From: Gordonia alkaliphila | GTDB lineage: Bacteria > Actinomycetota > Actinomycetes > Mycobacteriales > Mycobacteriaceae | Reading direction: 5' to 3' | Assembly (NCBI RefSeq): GCF_023017165.1 | Contig: NZ_JALKBW010000001.1 | Span: 1,364,001 to 1,428,000, forward strand | Length of the DNA: 64,000 nucleotides | Part shown: positions 9,870-20,325 of the stretch, in pieces | Position numbering within the stretch: position 1 is the first letter of the stretch | Layout: each line of letters starts with the position of its first letter | Program-made: the position numbers and the translations under genes | The notes under the pieces: model-generated | Seen by the model: only the letters and a program-made list of their open reading frames with translations | Told to the model about the DNA's origin: nothing | Databases searched by the model: none

Positions 9870-11356
9870 CAGTTACCTCCCGTATAAGCATTCAACACTG
9901 CGCGTCCAATCGGCGCGGCAATCACGCCGCCATAGGATTCGGCTCCCTGGTTTCCGTTCTCCACCACTACGGCGACGGCTATTCGGGAGTTCGAGCTGGG
10001 AGCGAAGGCGATGTACCAGGCGTACGCGCTTCCGCTTCGGTTCGGATCGGTGGTTCCGGTCTTGGAGGCGATACCCGACTGCGACTGGTACGTCTGCTGT
10101 TCGGACTTCACCATCATCTCCGCGATGGAGTCGGCCTCTTCGGCGCTGATCGGTCGATTGACCGACGACGGCGTGGTGGTCGAGACCGTCCGCAGATCGG
10201 CCGTCTGCAGCTTGTCCACCAGGTACGGCCGCATCCGGATGCCGCCGTTGGCCACCGTCGCGGCGATCACCGCGTTCTGCAGGGCCGTGACGCGGACGCT
10301 GCGCTCGCCGATGGACGACTGCGCGAGGGCGGCCTTGTCGTCGCCGAGATCGCCGACGGTGGAACTGGCGACGTGCATCGGGATGCCCGGCGGGTTCTCG
10401 CCGACCCCGAACTTCTTCGCGGTGCCGATGAAGGCGTCGAACGGATTGCCGGGCAGCTTCTCGGTCACCAACTGCGCGAACGCGGTATTGCACGAGTATT
10501 CGAAGGCCTGGGTGAGGCTCACCGTGCCGCCGGTGGAGCCCGGGCAGGCCTCGCCGTTGTTGTTCGGCAGGGAGGCGCTGGAGTCCGGGAGCGGGAAGGT
10601 GGGCGCGGCCGTCAGACGGGTGTTCGGCGAGAGTCCGGCGGCCAACCCGGTGGCGGTGGTCACCACCTTGAAGGTGGAGCCGGGCGGATACAGCTCGTCG
10701 ATCGCGCGATTGGTCATCCGCGACGGCATGTCCTCGTCGGTCAGCTCGTTCCAGCTCCGCTCGGCTGCCGCGAAATCCTGTGTGGCCAGGGAGTTCGGGT
10801 CGTAGCTGGGGGTGGAGACCATCGCCAGGATCTTGCCGGTGGCCGGCTCCAGGGCGACGACGGCACCGCGGCACACACCGTCGCATTGGCCGCTGCGCAG
10901 CGCGTCGAAGGCCGTCGTCTGCAGGCGCGGGTCGATGGTGGTCACGACGTTGCCGCCGCGCGGATCGCGGCCGGAGAACATGTCGGCGAAGCGTTGGGTG
11001 AACAGGCGGTCGTCGCTGCCGCTGAGGAACGGACCCTCGGCGGCCTCCAGGCCGCGGTCGGCGCCGTAGCGCAGCGAGTAGAAACCGGTGACCGGCGCGA
11101 ATGCGTTCGGGTTGGTCGGGTACTGCCGCTGGTACTTGAAGCGATTGCCGCTGGGCACCGATCGCGCGAGCACCGTGCCGTCGGCGGCGACGATCATGCC
11201 GCGCTGCCGGGAGTACTCGTCGAACAGGACGCGGAGGTTCCGGGGATCGTTGCGGAGGGCGTCGGCCCGAAACACCTGGACGTAGGTGGCGTTGCCGAGC
11301 AACAGCACGATGATGACGATCACCGCGATCGACACCCGTTGAATGGGACGGTTCAC
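9869..11356 (-). CDS. pbpA: class B penicillin-binding protein PbpA (transpeptidase)
   Basis: A 495-residue bitopic peptidoglycan DD-transpeptidase. An N-terminal membrane anchor (residues 9-25) precedes a dimerisation region and a transpeptidase domain. The domain has STFK (catalytic Ser227), SCN (288-290) and KTGT (432-435). It pairs functionally with the RodA glycosyltransferase encoded immediately upstream. The GTG start shares GTGA with the rodA stop codon. Its location in the kinase operon is the standard mycobacterial arrangement. Confidence 0.96.
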
Positions 11357-12768
11357 TTGCGCACCACCTGGGTGGGCAGCGCGGTGACCGGCGCCTTGGG
11401 GCGTGCCTTGGGCACGTCGGGTTCGCGGGCGGCGTTGGAGATCCGGATCAGCAGGGCCAACAGGATGTAGTTGGCCAGCAGCGACGAGCCGCCGTACGAC
11501 AGGAATGGCGAGGTGAGGCCGGTCAGCGGGATCAGCTTGGAGACGCCGCCGAAGACCACGAACAGCTGCACGATGATGGTCACCGACAGGCCGGCGGCCA
11601 GGAGCTTGCCGAAACTGTCGCGGACGCTGATCGCGGTGCGCAGGCCGCGCATCACGAAGATGAAGTACAGCATGAAGATCGCGCCGAGACCGACGAGACC
11701 GAGTTCCTCACCGAACGCGCTCATGATGAAGTCCGTGTTGGCGAAGGGCACCATGTTGGGACGACCCGAACCCAGTCCGGTCCCGAAGAGACCACCGGTG
11801 GCCAGCCCGAACAGGCTCATCGCCACCTGGTTTCCGGTGTTGTAGAAGTCCGCGAACGGGTCCAGCCACACCTGGATGCGGACCTGGAGGTGGCTGAACA
11901 GCTGGTACGCCACGATCGCGCCGACTGCGAACAGTCCGACGCCGAGCATCAGCCAACTGACGCGCTCGGTGGCGATGTACAGCATGGTCAGCACGGTCGC
12001 GAAGATCAGCAGCGAGGTGCCCAGGTCGGTTTCGAAGACGAGGACGCCGAGCGCGATGATCCAGGCGGCCAGCAGCGGTCCCATGTCGCGGGCGCGCGGG
12101 AAGTCGATGCCGAGGAACCGGCGGCCCGCATTGGTGAACAGGTCGCGGCGGGACACCAGGAACGCGGCGGTGAAGATGATGATCAGGATCTTGGAGAACT
12201 CACCGGGCTGAATGTTGAACAGCGGGGTCTTGATCCAGATCTTGGCGCCGTTGATCGACGACCCGGGCAGGATCGCGGGCAAGGCGAGGAAGATCAGGCC
12301 GGCCAGACCCAGGGTGTAGGCGTAGCGGGCCAGCGTGCGGTGATCGCGCAGCAGGATCAGGGTGGCGGCGAAGGCCAGGATGCCCACCGCCGCCCACAGC
12401 AGCTGCTGGTCGGCGTTGTAGGTGCGCTCGGTGGCTTCCATCAGCTCGTCGGTGCGGGCCGTGCCCAGGTCGAGGCGATGGATCATGACCAGGCCCATGC
12501 CGTTGAGCGCGGCCACCGCGGGCAGGAGAGTGGGATCGGCGTACGGGGCGAACCGTCGGATCACCAGGTGGGCGACGGCGAACAGCGCGGCGTAGGCCCC
12601 GACGTACTTCGCGAGGGCCCAGGAGATCTCCTGCGCCTGCGCGGCTTCCACGATCAGCAGCGCGACCGTCACCAGCACCAGGGCACACAGCAGCAGCACC
12701 AGTTCGGTGGTGCGGCTGCGATCGGCCGGTGCCGCGGCGGGCGCGTGCGGAGCGGGAGTATCGGTCAC
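11353..12768 (-). CDS. rodA: SEDS-family peptidoglycan glycosyltransferase RodA
   Basis: A 471-residue, roughly ten-helix SEDS protein that polymerises lipid II into glycan strands with PbpA as partner. The family C-terminal signature [18 protein letters not shown] and a large loop containing [12 protein letters not shown] and ETDLGTSLL are present. The GTG start (N-terminus [10 protein letters not shown]) forms GTGA with the pstP stop, which supports it over any upstream in-frame start; the frame stays open across pstP only because of GC bias. The Ala/Pro-rich N-terminus is cytoplasmic. Confidence 0.95.
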   Translation of the reverse strand: MTDTPAPHAPAAAPADRSRTTELVLLLCALVLVTVALLIVEAAQAQEISWALAKYVGAYAALFAVAHLVIRRFAPYADPTLLPAVAALNGMGLVMIHRLDLGTARTDELMEATERTYNADQQLLWAAVGILAFAATLILLRDHRTLARYAYTLGLAGLIFLALPAILPGSSINGAKIWIKTPLFNIQPGEFSKILIIIFTAAFLVSRRDLFTNAGRRFLGIDFPRARDMGPLLAAWIIALGVLVFETDLGTSLLIFATVLTMLYIATERVSWLMLGVGLFAVGAIVAYQLFSHLQVRIQVWLDPFADFYNTGNQVAMSLFGLATGGLFGTGLGSGRPNMVPFANTDFIMSAFGEELGLVGLGAIFMLYFIFVMRGLRTAISVRDSFGKLLAAGLSVTIIVQLFVVFGGVSKLIPLTGLTSPFLSYGGSSLLANYILLALLIRISNAAREPDVPKARPKAPVTALPTQVVRK

Positions 12769-14204
12769 CGGGGCTCCCGGCAGGTCTTGCGACCTTCGTC
12801 GTCGACGGTCGGGGCGGCCGGGCTGGACTCCGGCGCACTGGTCGCGCTCGAGGTGGGGCGCTCGGAGGTGCGCGGGTTCGGTTCCGGCGAGGTGTCGTTG
12901 GGGTCCGGGACGGGCGTCGGGCTCACGCACAGCGGCAGGAACTCGAGCGTGCGCACCGTCTCGTGGATCTCGGCCCGCGGCTGATTCTTGATGCTGATGG
13001 TCTCGACGGTGGTCTGGCCGACGCCGGTGAGGTCGGCGACGCGCATGGGGTCGCAGACCGTCGCCGAATCGACGTCGACGAAGGTGACGTCGGGCTTGTC
13101 CTGATCGAGGTTGGTGACGCACACCTTCTCGGACGGCTCGTTGAAGTCGAGGAACAGGATGCCGCCGGGGGTGCCGCGGTGGATCACCACCGACGAGCCG
13201 TCGGCGGTGACGAAGTAGTTGGACAGGGCTTGCGCGCGCACCACGAAGAACGCGGTGATCAGGGCGCCCACCACGAGAAGCGTGCCGATCAGCAGCAGGG
13301 CCGGTCGCCACGGGCGGTGTCGGTCGGCGGTCGGCGGTTCGTCGTTGATCGTCGGACGCTGCGTGGGCGTGGGCGGCGGCCGGAGCGCGGCGGCGCGCCC
13401 GGCGGCGGTCGACGGGTCCGGGGTGTAGCCGGCCTGATCGTCGCCGCTCGCGGCACCGCCGAGGATCGGTCGGGAGTCGCCGAACTCGTTGTCGACGACG
13501 TCGGCCAGCACCACGGTGACGTTGTCCGGGGCGCCGCTGCGGAGGGCGAGCTCGATGAGGCGGTTCGCGCATTGGGGGAGGTCGGCCACCGACGACAGGG
13601 TTTCGGCGAGCGTCTCGTCGCTCACCACGTCGGACAGACCGTCGCTGCACAGCAGGTAGCGGTCGCCGGCGCGGGCCTCGCGCATGGTGAGGGTCGGTTC
13701 CACCTCTTGGCCGGTGAGGGCCTTCATGATCAGCGATCGCTGCGGGTGCGTGTGCGCCTGCTCGGCCGTGATGCGGCCCTCGTCGACGAGGCTCTGGACA
13801 AAGGTGTCGTCGCGGGTGATCTGCGTGAGGACGCCGTCGCGCAGCAGATAGCCGCGGGAGTCGCCGACGTGGCACAGGCCGATCTTGGTGCCGGCGAACA
13901 GGATGGCGGTGAGGGTGGTGCCCATGCCGTCGAGTTCGGGGTTGCGTGCCACCTGCGCGGCGATCGCTTCGTTGCCGTGCCGGGTCGCGGCGTCGAGCGC
14001 CTCGAGGAGGTTGCCGCCGGGCTCGTCGTCGTCGAGGGTGCGCAGGGCCTGGATCACCAGCTGGCTGGCGACCTCGCCGGCCGCGTGACCGCCCATGCCG
14101 TCGGCCAGCGCCAGCAGACGGGCGCCGGCGTAGGCGGAGTCTTCGTTGTTGGACCGGACCAGGCCGCGGTCGCTTTGCGCGATATAGCGCAGGCCGAGGG
14201 TCAC
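12765..14204 (-). CDS. pstP: PP2C-family Ser/Thr phosphatase PstP
   Basis: A 479-residue membrane-anchored phosphatase that reverses PknA and PknB phosphorylation. The metal-binding PP2C motifs ([44 protein letters not shown]) fill residues 5-240. A Pro-rich linker follows, then one helix at about 300-320 and an extracellular domain that ends in a Ser/Thr/Pro/Glu tail. It overlaps rodA and fhaB by four bases each, so the whole run from fhaB to pknB looks like one coupled operon. Confidence 0.96.
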   Translation of the reverse strand: MTLGLRYIAQSDRGLVRSNNEDSAYAGARLLALADGMGGHAAGEVASQLVIQALRTLDDDEPGGNLLEALDAATRHGNEAIAAQVARNPELDGMGTTLTAILFAGTKIGLCHVGDSRGYLLRDGVLTQITRDDTFVQSLVDEGRITAEQAHTHPQRSLIMKALTGQEVEPTLTMREARAGDRYLLCSDGLSDVVSDETLAETLSSVADLPQCANRLIELALRSGAPDNVTVVLADVVDNEFGDSRPILGGAASGDDQAGYTPDPSTAAGRAAALRPPPTPTQRPTINDEPPTADRHRPWRPALLLIGTLLVVGALITAFFVVRAQALSNYFVTADGSSVVIHRGTPGGILFLDFNEPSEKVCVTNLDQDKPDVTFVDVDSATVCDPMRVADLTGVGQTTVETISIKNQPRAEIHETVRTLEFLPLCVSPTPVPDPNDTSPEPNPRTSERPTSSATSAPESSPAAPTVDDEGRKTCREPR

Positions 14205-14662
14205 GACCGGAGCTCGATCACGGTCTTGCCGATCCGAATAGGCGTGTTCAGGGGGGCTCGCACGGCGGTGGTCACCTTTCCGCGGTCGAGGAAGGTGCCG
14301 TTGGTGGACCCGAGGTCCTCCACGTACCAGTCGTCGCCGCGCTTGGAGAGTCGTGCATGGCGTTCCGAGGCGTAGTCGTCGGACAGCACCAGGGTGGAGT
14401 CGTCGGCCCGACCGATCAGGACCGGCTGGTCGCCGAGCGTGATGCGGGTGTTGGCGAGGGCGCCGGCGGTCACCACCAGGTAGCGGGCGCTACCGCGGCC
14501 GGAGGCGCGACGTCGTTCGCGGAAGCCGCCGCCGCCCGACGGACGACGCTGCCCCGCGGCCGACGACAGATCGTTGCGCATCGAGCGGATGATCGCGTAC
14601 ACGAAGAGCCACAACAGGATCAGGAACCCGAAACGGGTGAATTGAAGGACGATTCCCTGCAT
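14201..14662 (-). CDS. fhaB: FHA-domain protein FhaB (FipA)
   Basis: A 153-residue protein. The N-terminal transmembrane helix (about 8-27) precedes a basic Gly/Arg linker and a C-terminal phosphothreonine-binding FHA domain. The domain has [22 protein letters not shown] and [11 protein letters not shown]. In mycobacteria FipA binds FtsZ and FtsQ after PknA phosphorylation. The start at [10 protein letters not shown] matches the mycobacterial protein and sits nine bases after a strong GGGAGGTG ribosome-binding site. An upstream ATG at 14713 would add 17 residues without support. Confidence 0.95.
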   Translation of the reverse strand: MQGIVLQFTRFGFLILLWLFVYAIIRSMRNDLSSAAGQRRPSGGGGFRERRRASGRGSARYLVVTAGALANTRITLGDQPVLIGRADDSTLVLSDDYASERHARLSKRGDDWYVEDLGSTNGTFLDRGKVTTAVRAPLNTPIRIGKTVIELRS

Positions 14663-14783
14663 TTCGCGTTTCACCTCCCGTGAAATCTGTGCTGCCGGGG
14701 GTTCCGGCGGCATGCACCAACGCTTCGATGCAGTACGCGGCCGGGGCGTCGAATGGCCCCGACCGCATTCTATGGGCTGCTGA

Positions 14784-16163
14784 CTACTGGAAGCGGACCG
14801 TGATGTCGGAGTGGCCCAGGCGGATCTGGTCGTTGTCGGCCAGGTTCCAGTCGCTGACCGGGTGGCCGTTGACAGTGGTGCCGTTGGTGGAGTTCAGATC
14901 CTTGAGCATGGCGTTCTGGCCGTCCCACCGCACCTCGACGTGGCGGCGCGAGACGCCGGTGTCCGGGAGTCGGAATTGCGCGTCCTGGCCGCGGCCGATC
15001 ACATTGGAGCCGGGGCGCAGAGCGTAGGTGCGGTTGCTGCCGTCCTCGAGGACCAGCGTGATGGTGGCCGGCGCCTGACCGCCGCCCGCGGCGGGCTGGC
15101 CGTAGCCGGGCTGCGCGTAAGCGGTCTGCTCGTACGCGGGCTGACCGTACTGGTCGTAGCCGGGCTGCTGGTCGTACTGGGGCTGCTGCTGGTCGTAGCC
15201 GCCCTGCTGCTGGTCATAGCCGGGCTGGGCGTAGGCCTGCTGGTCGTAGCCCTGCTGCTGGCCGTAGCCCTGGTCGTACTGCGGCTGCTGCGCGTAGCCC
15301 TGGTCGTAGCCGGCCTGCTGCTGGTCGTAACCGGGCTGCTGTGCGTAGCCCTGGTCGTAGCCCTGCTGCTGGTCGTATTGGGGCTGCTGGCCGTAGCCCT
15401 GGTCGTAGCCGCCCTGCTGCTGGTCGTAGCCCTGCGGCTGACCGTAGGCCGGCTGCTGGCCGTAGCCCTGCTGCTGGTCGTAACCGGGTTGCTGACCGTA
15501 TGCCGGCTGCTGGCCGTAGCCCTGGTCGTAACCCTGCTGCTGCGGCTGACCGTACTGGTCGTAGCCCTGCTGCCCGTAGCCCTGATCTCCGGCGGGCTGA
15601 CCGTACTGGGGCTGCTGTCCGTAACCCTGACCCTGCTGGTCGTACTGCTGCTGGTCGTAGCCGCCCTGCTGGCCGTAGCCCGGGTACTGGCCGTCGTTGC
15701 CGGGTGGGTTGGTCATTTCGGGAGCTCCTCGGTTCGGGCTTTCGGATGGTAGGGCCGGTTCAGGCCGCGGCGGGACCGGACGGGGGCGCACATCGGGATC
15801 GATGACCCCGCGCGTGCGGAACTGACCGGTATGGAGCGCGTCCACTTGATCGAACTCTACGACGACGGGGCCGTAAGTCTGCCACCCATTGTCACGGATG
15901 AAGTCTTCGAGGTGGCGAGAAAAGATCTTCCGGTTCAGTTCGTACTCGTCACCGACATGGTCCAGATCGGAGGAGCTGAGGGTCACGACGTAGCTGTTGG
16001 CCACCAGCGATGCACCGTCGCCGAGATCCTCGGCGGAGGCCTCGGCTTCGCGTTGCAGACTGTTCTCGATCTCCTGCGGAGCCACTTGACCGCCGAAGAC
16101 CCGCGCGAAGCCGCCGTCGACGGCGGACTCGAGCTTGCGCTCGAATCGGTCGAGAAGACCCAC
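14784..16163 (-). CDS. fhaA: FHA-domain protein FhaA with DUF3662 head and Gln/Tyr/Gly-rich linker
   Basis: A 459-residue scaffold. Residues 1-125 form the DUF3662 domain ([26 protein letters not shown]). About 150-355 is a low-complexity linker made of repeated G-Y-D/G-Q-Q units. The C-terminal FHA domain ([31 protein letters not shown]) binds phosphothreonine. In mycobacteria FhaA binds phosphorylated MviN/MurJ and tunes peptidoglycan synthesis. It is first in the operon, about 120 bp upstream of fhaB. The 258 bp between its start and tRNA-Leu hold the likely operon promoter, but I see no convincing hexamers. Confidence 0.95.
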   Translation of the reverse strand: MGLLDRFERKLESAVDGGFARVFGGQVAPQEIENSLQREAEASAEDLGDGASLVANSYVVTLSSSDLDHVGDEYELNRKIFSRHLEDFIRDNGWQTYGPVVVEFDQVDALHTGQFRTRGVIDPDVRPRPVPPRPEPALPSESPNRGAPEMTNPPGNDGQYPGYGQQGGYDQQQYDQQGQGYGQQPQYGQPAGDQGYGQQGYDQYGQPQQQGYDQGYGQQPAYGQQPGYDQQQGYGQQPAYGQPQGYDQQQGGYDQGYGQQPQYDQQQGYDQGYAQQPGYDQQQAGYDQGYAQQPQYDQGYGQQQGYDQQAYAQPGYDQQQGGYDQQQPQYDQQPGYDQYGQPAYEQTAYAQPGYGQPAAGGGQAPATITLVLEDGSNRTYALRPGSNVIGRGQDAQFRLPDTGVSRRHVEVRWDGQNAMLKDLNSTNGTTVNGHPVSDWNLADNDQIRLGHSDITVRFQ

Positions 16164-16421
16164 GAGTGCTCCTTCCAGTCGGTCGTCAGCGTGTCCACGT
16201 GCTCGTGTTAAGGGTCAATGCTACCGGGATCAAGCTCCGACGTGCTTCTTGCGGCCTCTCAGGCGCACCGCTGGTCACTCTCGTATCGGGCTGCGGTTTC
16301 TGCGCCGCCTCACATCGTTGCTGGTCAGCGCCTGGAGCTGTCGCCGATTTTCGCTTGGGCGCTCCGCCGTGTAATCTCGGTCAAGTCGTAAGCAAGACAA
16401 CGTCGAGCGAGCGACAGCCAC

Positions 16422-16507
16422 GGGCGAGTGGCGGAATGGCAGACGCGCTGGCTTCAGGTGCCAGTGTCCTTAGGGACGTGGGGGTTCAAGTCCCCCTTCG
16501 CCCACCA
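16422..16507 (+). tRNA. leuT: tRNA-Leu (anticodon CAG)
   Basis: An 86-nt class II tRNA with encoded CCA. The acceptor arm GGGCGAG pairs with TTCGCCC. The anticodon stem CTGGC/GCCAG encloses TTCAGGT (anticodon CAG, reads CUG). A long variable arm (GTGTCCTTAGGGACGT) marks it as tRNA-Leu, and the T-arm is GGGGGTTCAAGTCCCCC. It follows fhaA as in mycobacteria. The accessory island begins right behind it. Confidence 0.97.
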
Positions 16508-16529
16508 TGAGTGGTTCAGGATGAATCAC

Positions 16530-16569
16530 ATCAAGAGGTCAGATTGCAGAAATGCAGTCTGACCTCTTT
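16530..16569 (+). repeat. left direct repeat of the island; tRNA-Leu hairpin terminator
   Basis: A 40-bp sequence matching 28950-28989 at 38 positions. It contains AGAGGTCAGATTGCAG, two bases, then a nearly complementary arm, and ends in TTTGTTTT. It is therefore a plausible intrinsic terminator for tRNA-Leu. Compared with the right copy, the hairpin has one G-T pair and one mismatch near the loop. Confidence 0.85.
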
Positions 16570-16609
16570 GTTTTCGACATGCCTTCATGGCTCACTGCAC
16601 AAGTGTGTA

Positions 16610-16643
16610 GTCAGGGGGACTCTTCGCATCGAAGTCCCCTGAC
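16610..16643. other. inverted repeat upstream of hsdM
   Basis: Arms GTCAGGGGGACT and AGTCCCCTGAC pair with one bulged G around a ten-base loop. It lies 150 bp upstream of the hsdM start in the 288-bp space after tRNA-Leu. It could be an operator or attenuator for the restriction operon. I see nothing else recognisable in that space. Confidence 0.35.
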
Positions 16644-16795
16644 GACGGCCCGTTGCCTCCGGAACGTCGCAGGGTGGTGGCATGCTCTGACTACGTGCCG
16701 ACCGTTGGCCGGCGGGTAGAGATGTGCGCTGTCGATTGGTGGGAGATGTTTCCGGCTGATCAGGTGCCGTGGACTGAAAGTGCGGTCGAAGACCT

Positions 16796-19225
16796 GTGGC
16801 GTTAAAGAAGTCGGACCTGTATTCGTCGTTGTGGGCGAGCTGTGACCAGTTGCGCGGCGGTATGGATGCCAGTCAGTACAAGGACTACATCCTGACGCTG
16901 CTGTTCGTGAAGTACGTGTCCGACAAGGCCAAGACCGACGTGAACAGCCTCATCGAGGTTCCCGCGGGGGGCTCGTTCGACGACATGCTCGCCGCCAAGG
17001 GCGACAAGGAGATCGGCGACCGCTTCAACAAGATCATCGCGCGCCTGGCCGAAGCGAACGATCTGCGCAACGTGATCGACCAGGCTGACTTCAACGATGC
17101 AGAAAAGCTCGGCAAGGGCAAGGAGATGCAGGACCGCCTCTCCAAACTCGTCACCATCTTCAACGACCTGGACTTCCGCGGGTCACGTGCGGAGGGCGAC
17201 GACCTGCTCGGCGACGCCTACGAGTACCTGATGCGCCACTTCGCCACCGAGTCGGGGAAATCCAAGGGGCAGTTCTACACGCCCGCCGAGGTCTCGCGCA
17301 TCCTCGCCAAGGTCGTCGGCATCGGTCCGGCCACCAGTCAGGACCAGACCGTCTATGACCCAGCGTGTGGCTCCGGTTCGCTGCTCCTCAAAGCCGCCGA
17401 TGAGGCGCCGCGCGGTATGACGATTTACGGCCAGGAAAAAGACAACGCGACCTGGGCGCTGGCCAGGATGAACATGATCCTGCACGGCAACGAGATCGCC
17501 GACATCGCCAAGGGCGACACCATCACCAGCCCGCAGTTCACCCGGGGCGATCAACTGCGGACGTTCGACTACATCGTCATGAACCCGCCGTTCTCGGTGA
17601 AGTCCTGGAACAACGGCCTCGAGAACGACTACGGCCGCTTCGAGTACGGCCGGCCGCCCGAGAAGAACGGTGACTACGCCTTCCTGCTGCACGCGCTCAC
17701 CTCACTGAAAAGCACCGGCAAGGCAGCGATCATCCTGCCGCACGGTGTCTTGTTCCGCGGCAACGCTGAGGCCGCCATCCGCACCCGCCTGCTCAAGCAG
17801 GGCTTCATCAAGGGCATCATCGGCCTACCGGCAAACCTGTTCTACGGCACCGGCATTCCGGCCTGCATCGTGATCCTCGACAAAGAGAACGCCCAGGCTC
17901 GCACCGGCGTCTTCATGATCGACGCATCCAAGGGCTTCATGAAAGACGGCAACAAGAACCGCCTACGCAGCCAGGACATCCACAAAATCGTCGACACCTT
18001 CAACAAGCAGATCGAGATCGACCGCTACTCGCGCATGGTGCCCATGAGCGAAATCGCCGACGCCAAAAACGACTACAACCTCAACATCCCGCGCTACATC
18101 GACTCCTCCGACCCCGAAGACCTACAAGACCTCAGCGCCCACCTGCACGGCGGCATCCCCGACCGCGACCTCGACGCACTCCAGCACTACTGGGACGCGT
18201 TCCCACAGCTCCGCAGCCAGATCTTCGCGCCGAATCGCCCCGGCTACAGCGACCTCGCTATCGACGTCAGCACCGTGCAGCAAGCCATCTTCGACGCACC
18301 CGGCTTCCATAAGCTCCGCGATGAAGCGACCAGCATTGTCGAGGACTGGTTTGCCACGCACCGCGACACGCTGGCCGGCATCACAGCCGACACGAAGCCG
18401 AACGACCTCATCGCGACCATCAGCGACGACCTGCTGGTACGTTTCAAGCCGATGCCGCTGCTCGACGAGTACGACGTCTACGAGCAACTCATGACCTACT
18501 GGCACGACACGATGCACGACGACGTCTACCTGGTTATGGCCGACGGCTGGCTGAACGCCGCCAAGCCACGCAAGACCATCGAGGATAAGGAGCGCAAGCT
18601 CTCCGAGACGCCCGACCTCGTTGTCGGCTCCGGCCGTAGCGCCACCAAGTACAAGATGGACCTCATCCCGCCAGCACTGATCGTGGCGCGCTACTTCGCC
18701 GACGAACAGACCGCCATCGACAACCTCACCGCCGCGGCCGAAAAAGCCACCCGCACCGTCGAGGAGTACGTCGAAGAACACGCCGTCGAAGACGGACTAC
18801 TTGCCGATGCCATGGACGACGACAAAATCACCAAAGCCCTCGTCACCGCACGACTGAAGGCAATCAAGACCGCCGGCGATCCCGACGAGATCAAGACACT
18901 ACAGCACGCAACCAAGTTGTACAACACCGAAGCCGCCGCCAAGAAGGCAGTCAAGGAAGCCCAGGTGGAACTCGACCTCGCCACCCTCAAAAAGTACGGC
19001 GACCTGACCGAGGAAGACGTCAAGACGCTCGTACTCGACGACAAGTGGCGGACGACCGTCGTGCACCGCGTCTCGGACGAAGTCGAAGCACTGACGCTCG
19101 ACCTGGTTGCGCGCATTCAGCAGCTCGGCGAACGATATGCCGAGACGGTTGGCGATCTTGATACTGAACTTGTGAACCTCGAAGCCAAGGTTGCGGGACA
19201 TCTCGCCGCGATGGGAGTCGAGTGA
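16796..19225 (+). CDS. hsdM: type I restriction-modification methyltransferase subunit HsdM, long form
   Basis: An 809-residue N6-adenine methyltransferase subunit. The N-terminal HsdM helical domain (about 8-150) precedes the SAM-binding motif DPACGSG (188-194) and the catalytic NPPF (263-266). Usual HsdM proteins are near 500 residues. Here the part from about 480 to 809 is an added, largely helical region (Glu/Lys/Ala-rich, coiled-coil-like near the end). The GTG start at 16796 gives MALKKSDLYSSLW, normal for the family. Its last four bases (ATGA) overlap hsdS. Confidence 0.93.
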   Translation: MALKKSDLYSSLWASCDQLRGGMDASQYKDYILTLLFVKYVSDKAKTDVNSLIEVPAGGSFDDMLAAKGDKEIGDRFNKIIARLAEANDLRNVIDQADFNDAEKLGKGKEMQDRLSKLVTIFNDLDFRGSRAEGDDLLGDAYEYLMRHFATESGKSKGQFYTPAEVSRILAKVVGIGPATSQDQTVYDPACGSGSLLLKAADEAPRGMTIYGQEKDNATWALARMNMILHGNEIADIAKGDTITSPQFTRGDQLRTFDYIVMNPPFSVKSWNNGLENDYGRFEYGRPPEKNGDYAFLLHALTSLKSTGKAAIILPHGVLFRGNAEAAIRTRLLKQGFIKGIIGLPANLFYGTGIPACIVILDKENAQARTGVFMIDASKGFMKDGNKNRLRSQDIHKIVDTFNKQIEIDRYSRMVPMSEIADAKNDYNLNIPRYIDSSDPEDLQDLSAHLHGGIPDRDLDALQHYWDAFPQLRSQIFAPNRPGYSDLAIDVSTVQQAIFDAPGFHKLRDEATSIVEDWFATHRDTLAGITADTKPNDLIATISDDLLVRFKPMPLLDEYDVYEQLMTYWHDTMHDDVYLVMADGWLNAAKPRKTIEDKERKLSETPDLVVGSGRSATKYKMDLIPPALIVARYFADEQTAIDNLTAAAEKATRTVEEYVEEHAVEDGLLADAMDDDKITKALVTARLKAIKTAGDPDEIKTLQHATKLYNTEAAAKKAVKEAQVELDLATLKKYGDLTEEDVKTLVLDDKWRTTVVHRVSDEVEALTLDLVARIQQLGERYAETVGDLDTELVNLEAKVAGHLAAMGVE

Positions 19226-20325
19226 TGACTCTTGCACCGTGGCCCGAAGAAGAGATTCGGTCGTTTGCGTCAATCGGAACTGGAGCCAAAGACACCAAGG
19301 ACCGCGTCACGAGCGGCAAGTATCCGTTCTTCGTCAGAAGTCAGAAAGTCGAGCGCATCAACTCCTGGTCGTTCGACGGTGAAGCTGTGCTGACGGCCGG
19401 CGATGGTGTCGGCACAGGCAAGGTCTTCCACTACATCGATGGCAAGTTCGACTACCACCAGAGGGTCTACCGAATCAGCGACTTCCGGTCTGACGTGTCG
19501 GGGCGGTACTTCTTCCACCAGTTCAGCCGGAACTTTCTTGCGCGGATCGAGTCGCTGACGGCCAAGTCATCGGTCGACTCCGTTCGCATGGAAACGATCG
19601 CCGGGATGCGGATCCCTCTGCCTGAGCGAGCTGAACAGGACCGCATCGTTCAAGCGGTTGACGACGTCGACGACCTGATCGCCACCCTCGAACGCCTCAT
19701 CGCCAAGAAGCAGGCGATCAAGCAGGGCATGATGCAGCAGCTCCTGAGCGGCCGCGCGCGCCTTCCTGGGTTCGCCTCGCCGTGGAGCGAGTTGTCTCTC
19801 GGCAACGTCGCACGAATCAAGACCGGCTTCAGAAACAACCAAGACAAGCAGGCTGGCGGGAAGTATCCCTTCTTCGTCAGATCTGCAACCGTCGAGCGGA
19901 TCGACTCGTACTCGTACGACTGCGAGGCCATCCTCGTTCCGGGCGAGGGCGGTATCGGGTCGATCTTCCATTACATCAACGGAAAGTTCGAAGTGCACCA
20001 GCGGGTGTACAAGATCAGCGACTTCGCGCCAAATGCGAGTGGTCGGTTCATCTACTACTTCATGCGCCAGTACTTCGGCGTGCACGCTATGGAAAACAGT
20101 GTCAAGGCGACCGTGGATTCCCTTCGGCTGCCTACCTTCAAGAACTTTCAGCTTCGGCTACCCTCTCGTGACGAGCAAGATGCCATTGTCTGCTTCCTAG
20201 ACGATGCAGAGGCGGAAGTGGCTACGCTCAAATCCCGACTCGCGAAGGCTCGAGCAATTAAGGCTGGCATGATGCAGCAGCTCCTGACTGGCCGCACGCG
20301 TTTGCCGTTGGAGGCTGTGTCATGA
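19222..20325 (+). CDS. hsdS: type I restriction-modification specificity subunit HsdS
   Basis: A 367-residue specificity subunit that chooses the DNA target for both methylation and cleavage. It has two target-recognition domains (about 8-140 and 190-325), each followed by a helical conserved region ending in GMMQQLL. The two halves are strikingly alike (GKYPFFVRS, VERI, IFHYI/VFHYI, HQRVY in both) with a period of 180 residues. The start overlaps hsdM by ATGA, and the stop overlaps the next gene by ATGA. Confidence 0.93.
   Translation: MMTLAPWPEEEIRSFASIGTGAKDTKDRVTSGKYPFFVRSQKVERINSWSFDGEAVLTAGDGVGTGKVFHYIDGKFDYHQRVYRISDFRSDVSGRYFFHQFSRNFLARIESLTAKSSVDSVRMETIAGMRIPLPERAEQDRIVQAVDDVDDLIATLERLIAKKQAIKQGMMQQLLSGRARLPGFASPWSELSLGNVARIKTGFRNNQDKQAGGKYPFFVRSATVERIDSYSYDCEAILVPGEGGIGSIFHYINGKFEVHQRVYKISDFAPNASGRFIYYFMRQYFGVHAMENSVKATVDSLRLPTFKNFQLRLPSRDEQDAIVCFLDDAEAEVATLKSRLAKARAIKAGMMQQLLTGRTRLPLEAVS

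Noticed and set aside
11353-13875. An 840-residue fusion of a basic N-terminal protein with RodA
   Set aside because: The first half is a shadow of pstP in another frame. The GTGA overlap at 12765-12768 gives the real rodA start.
15080-15720. A CRISPR-like array of short direct repeats
   Set aside because: The repeats are irregular in length and keep one reading frame; they encode the Gln/Tyr/Gly linker of FhaA.
16570-16795. A short integrase or excisionase gene next to the left island end
   Set aside because: No frame of useful length or motif is present; only an inverted repeat and the hsdM leader are seen.
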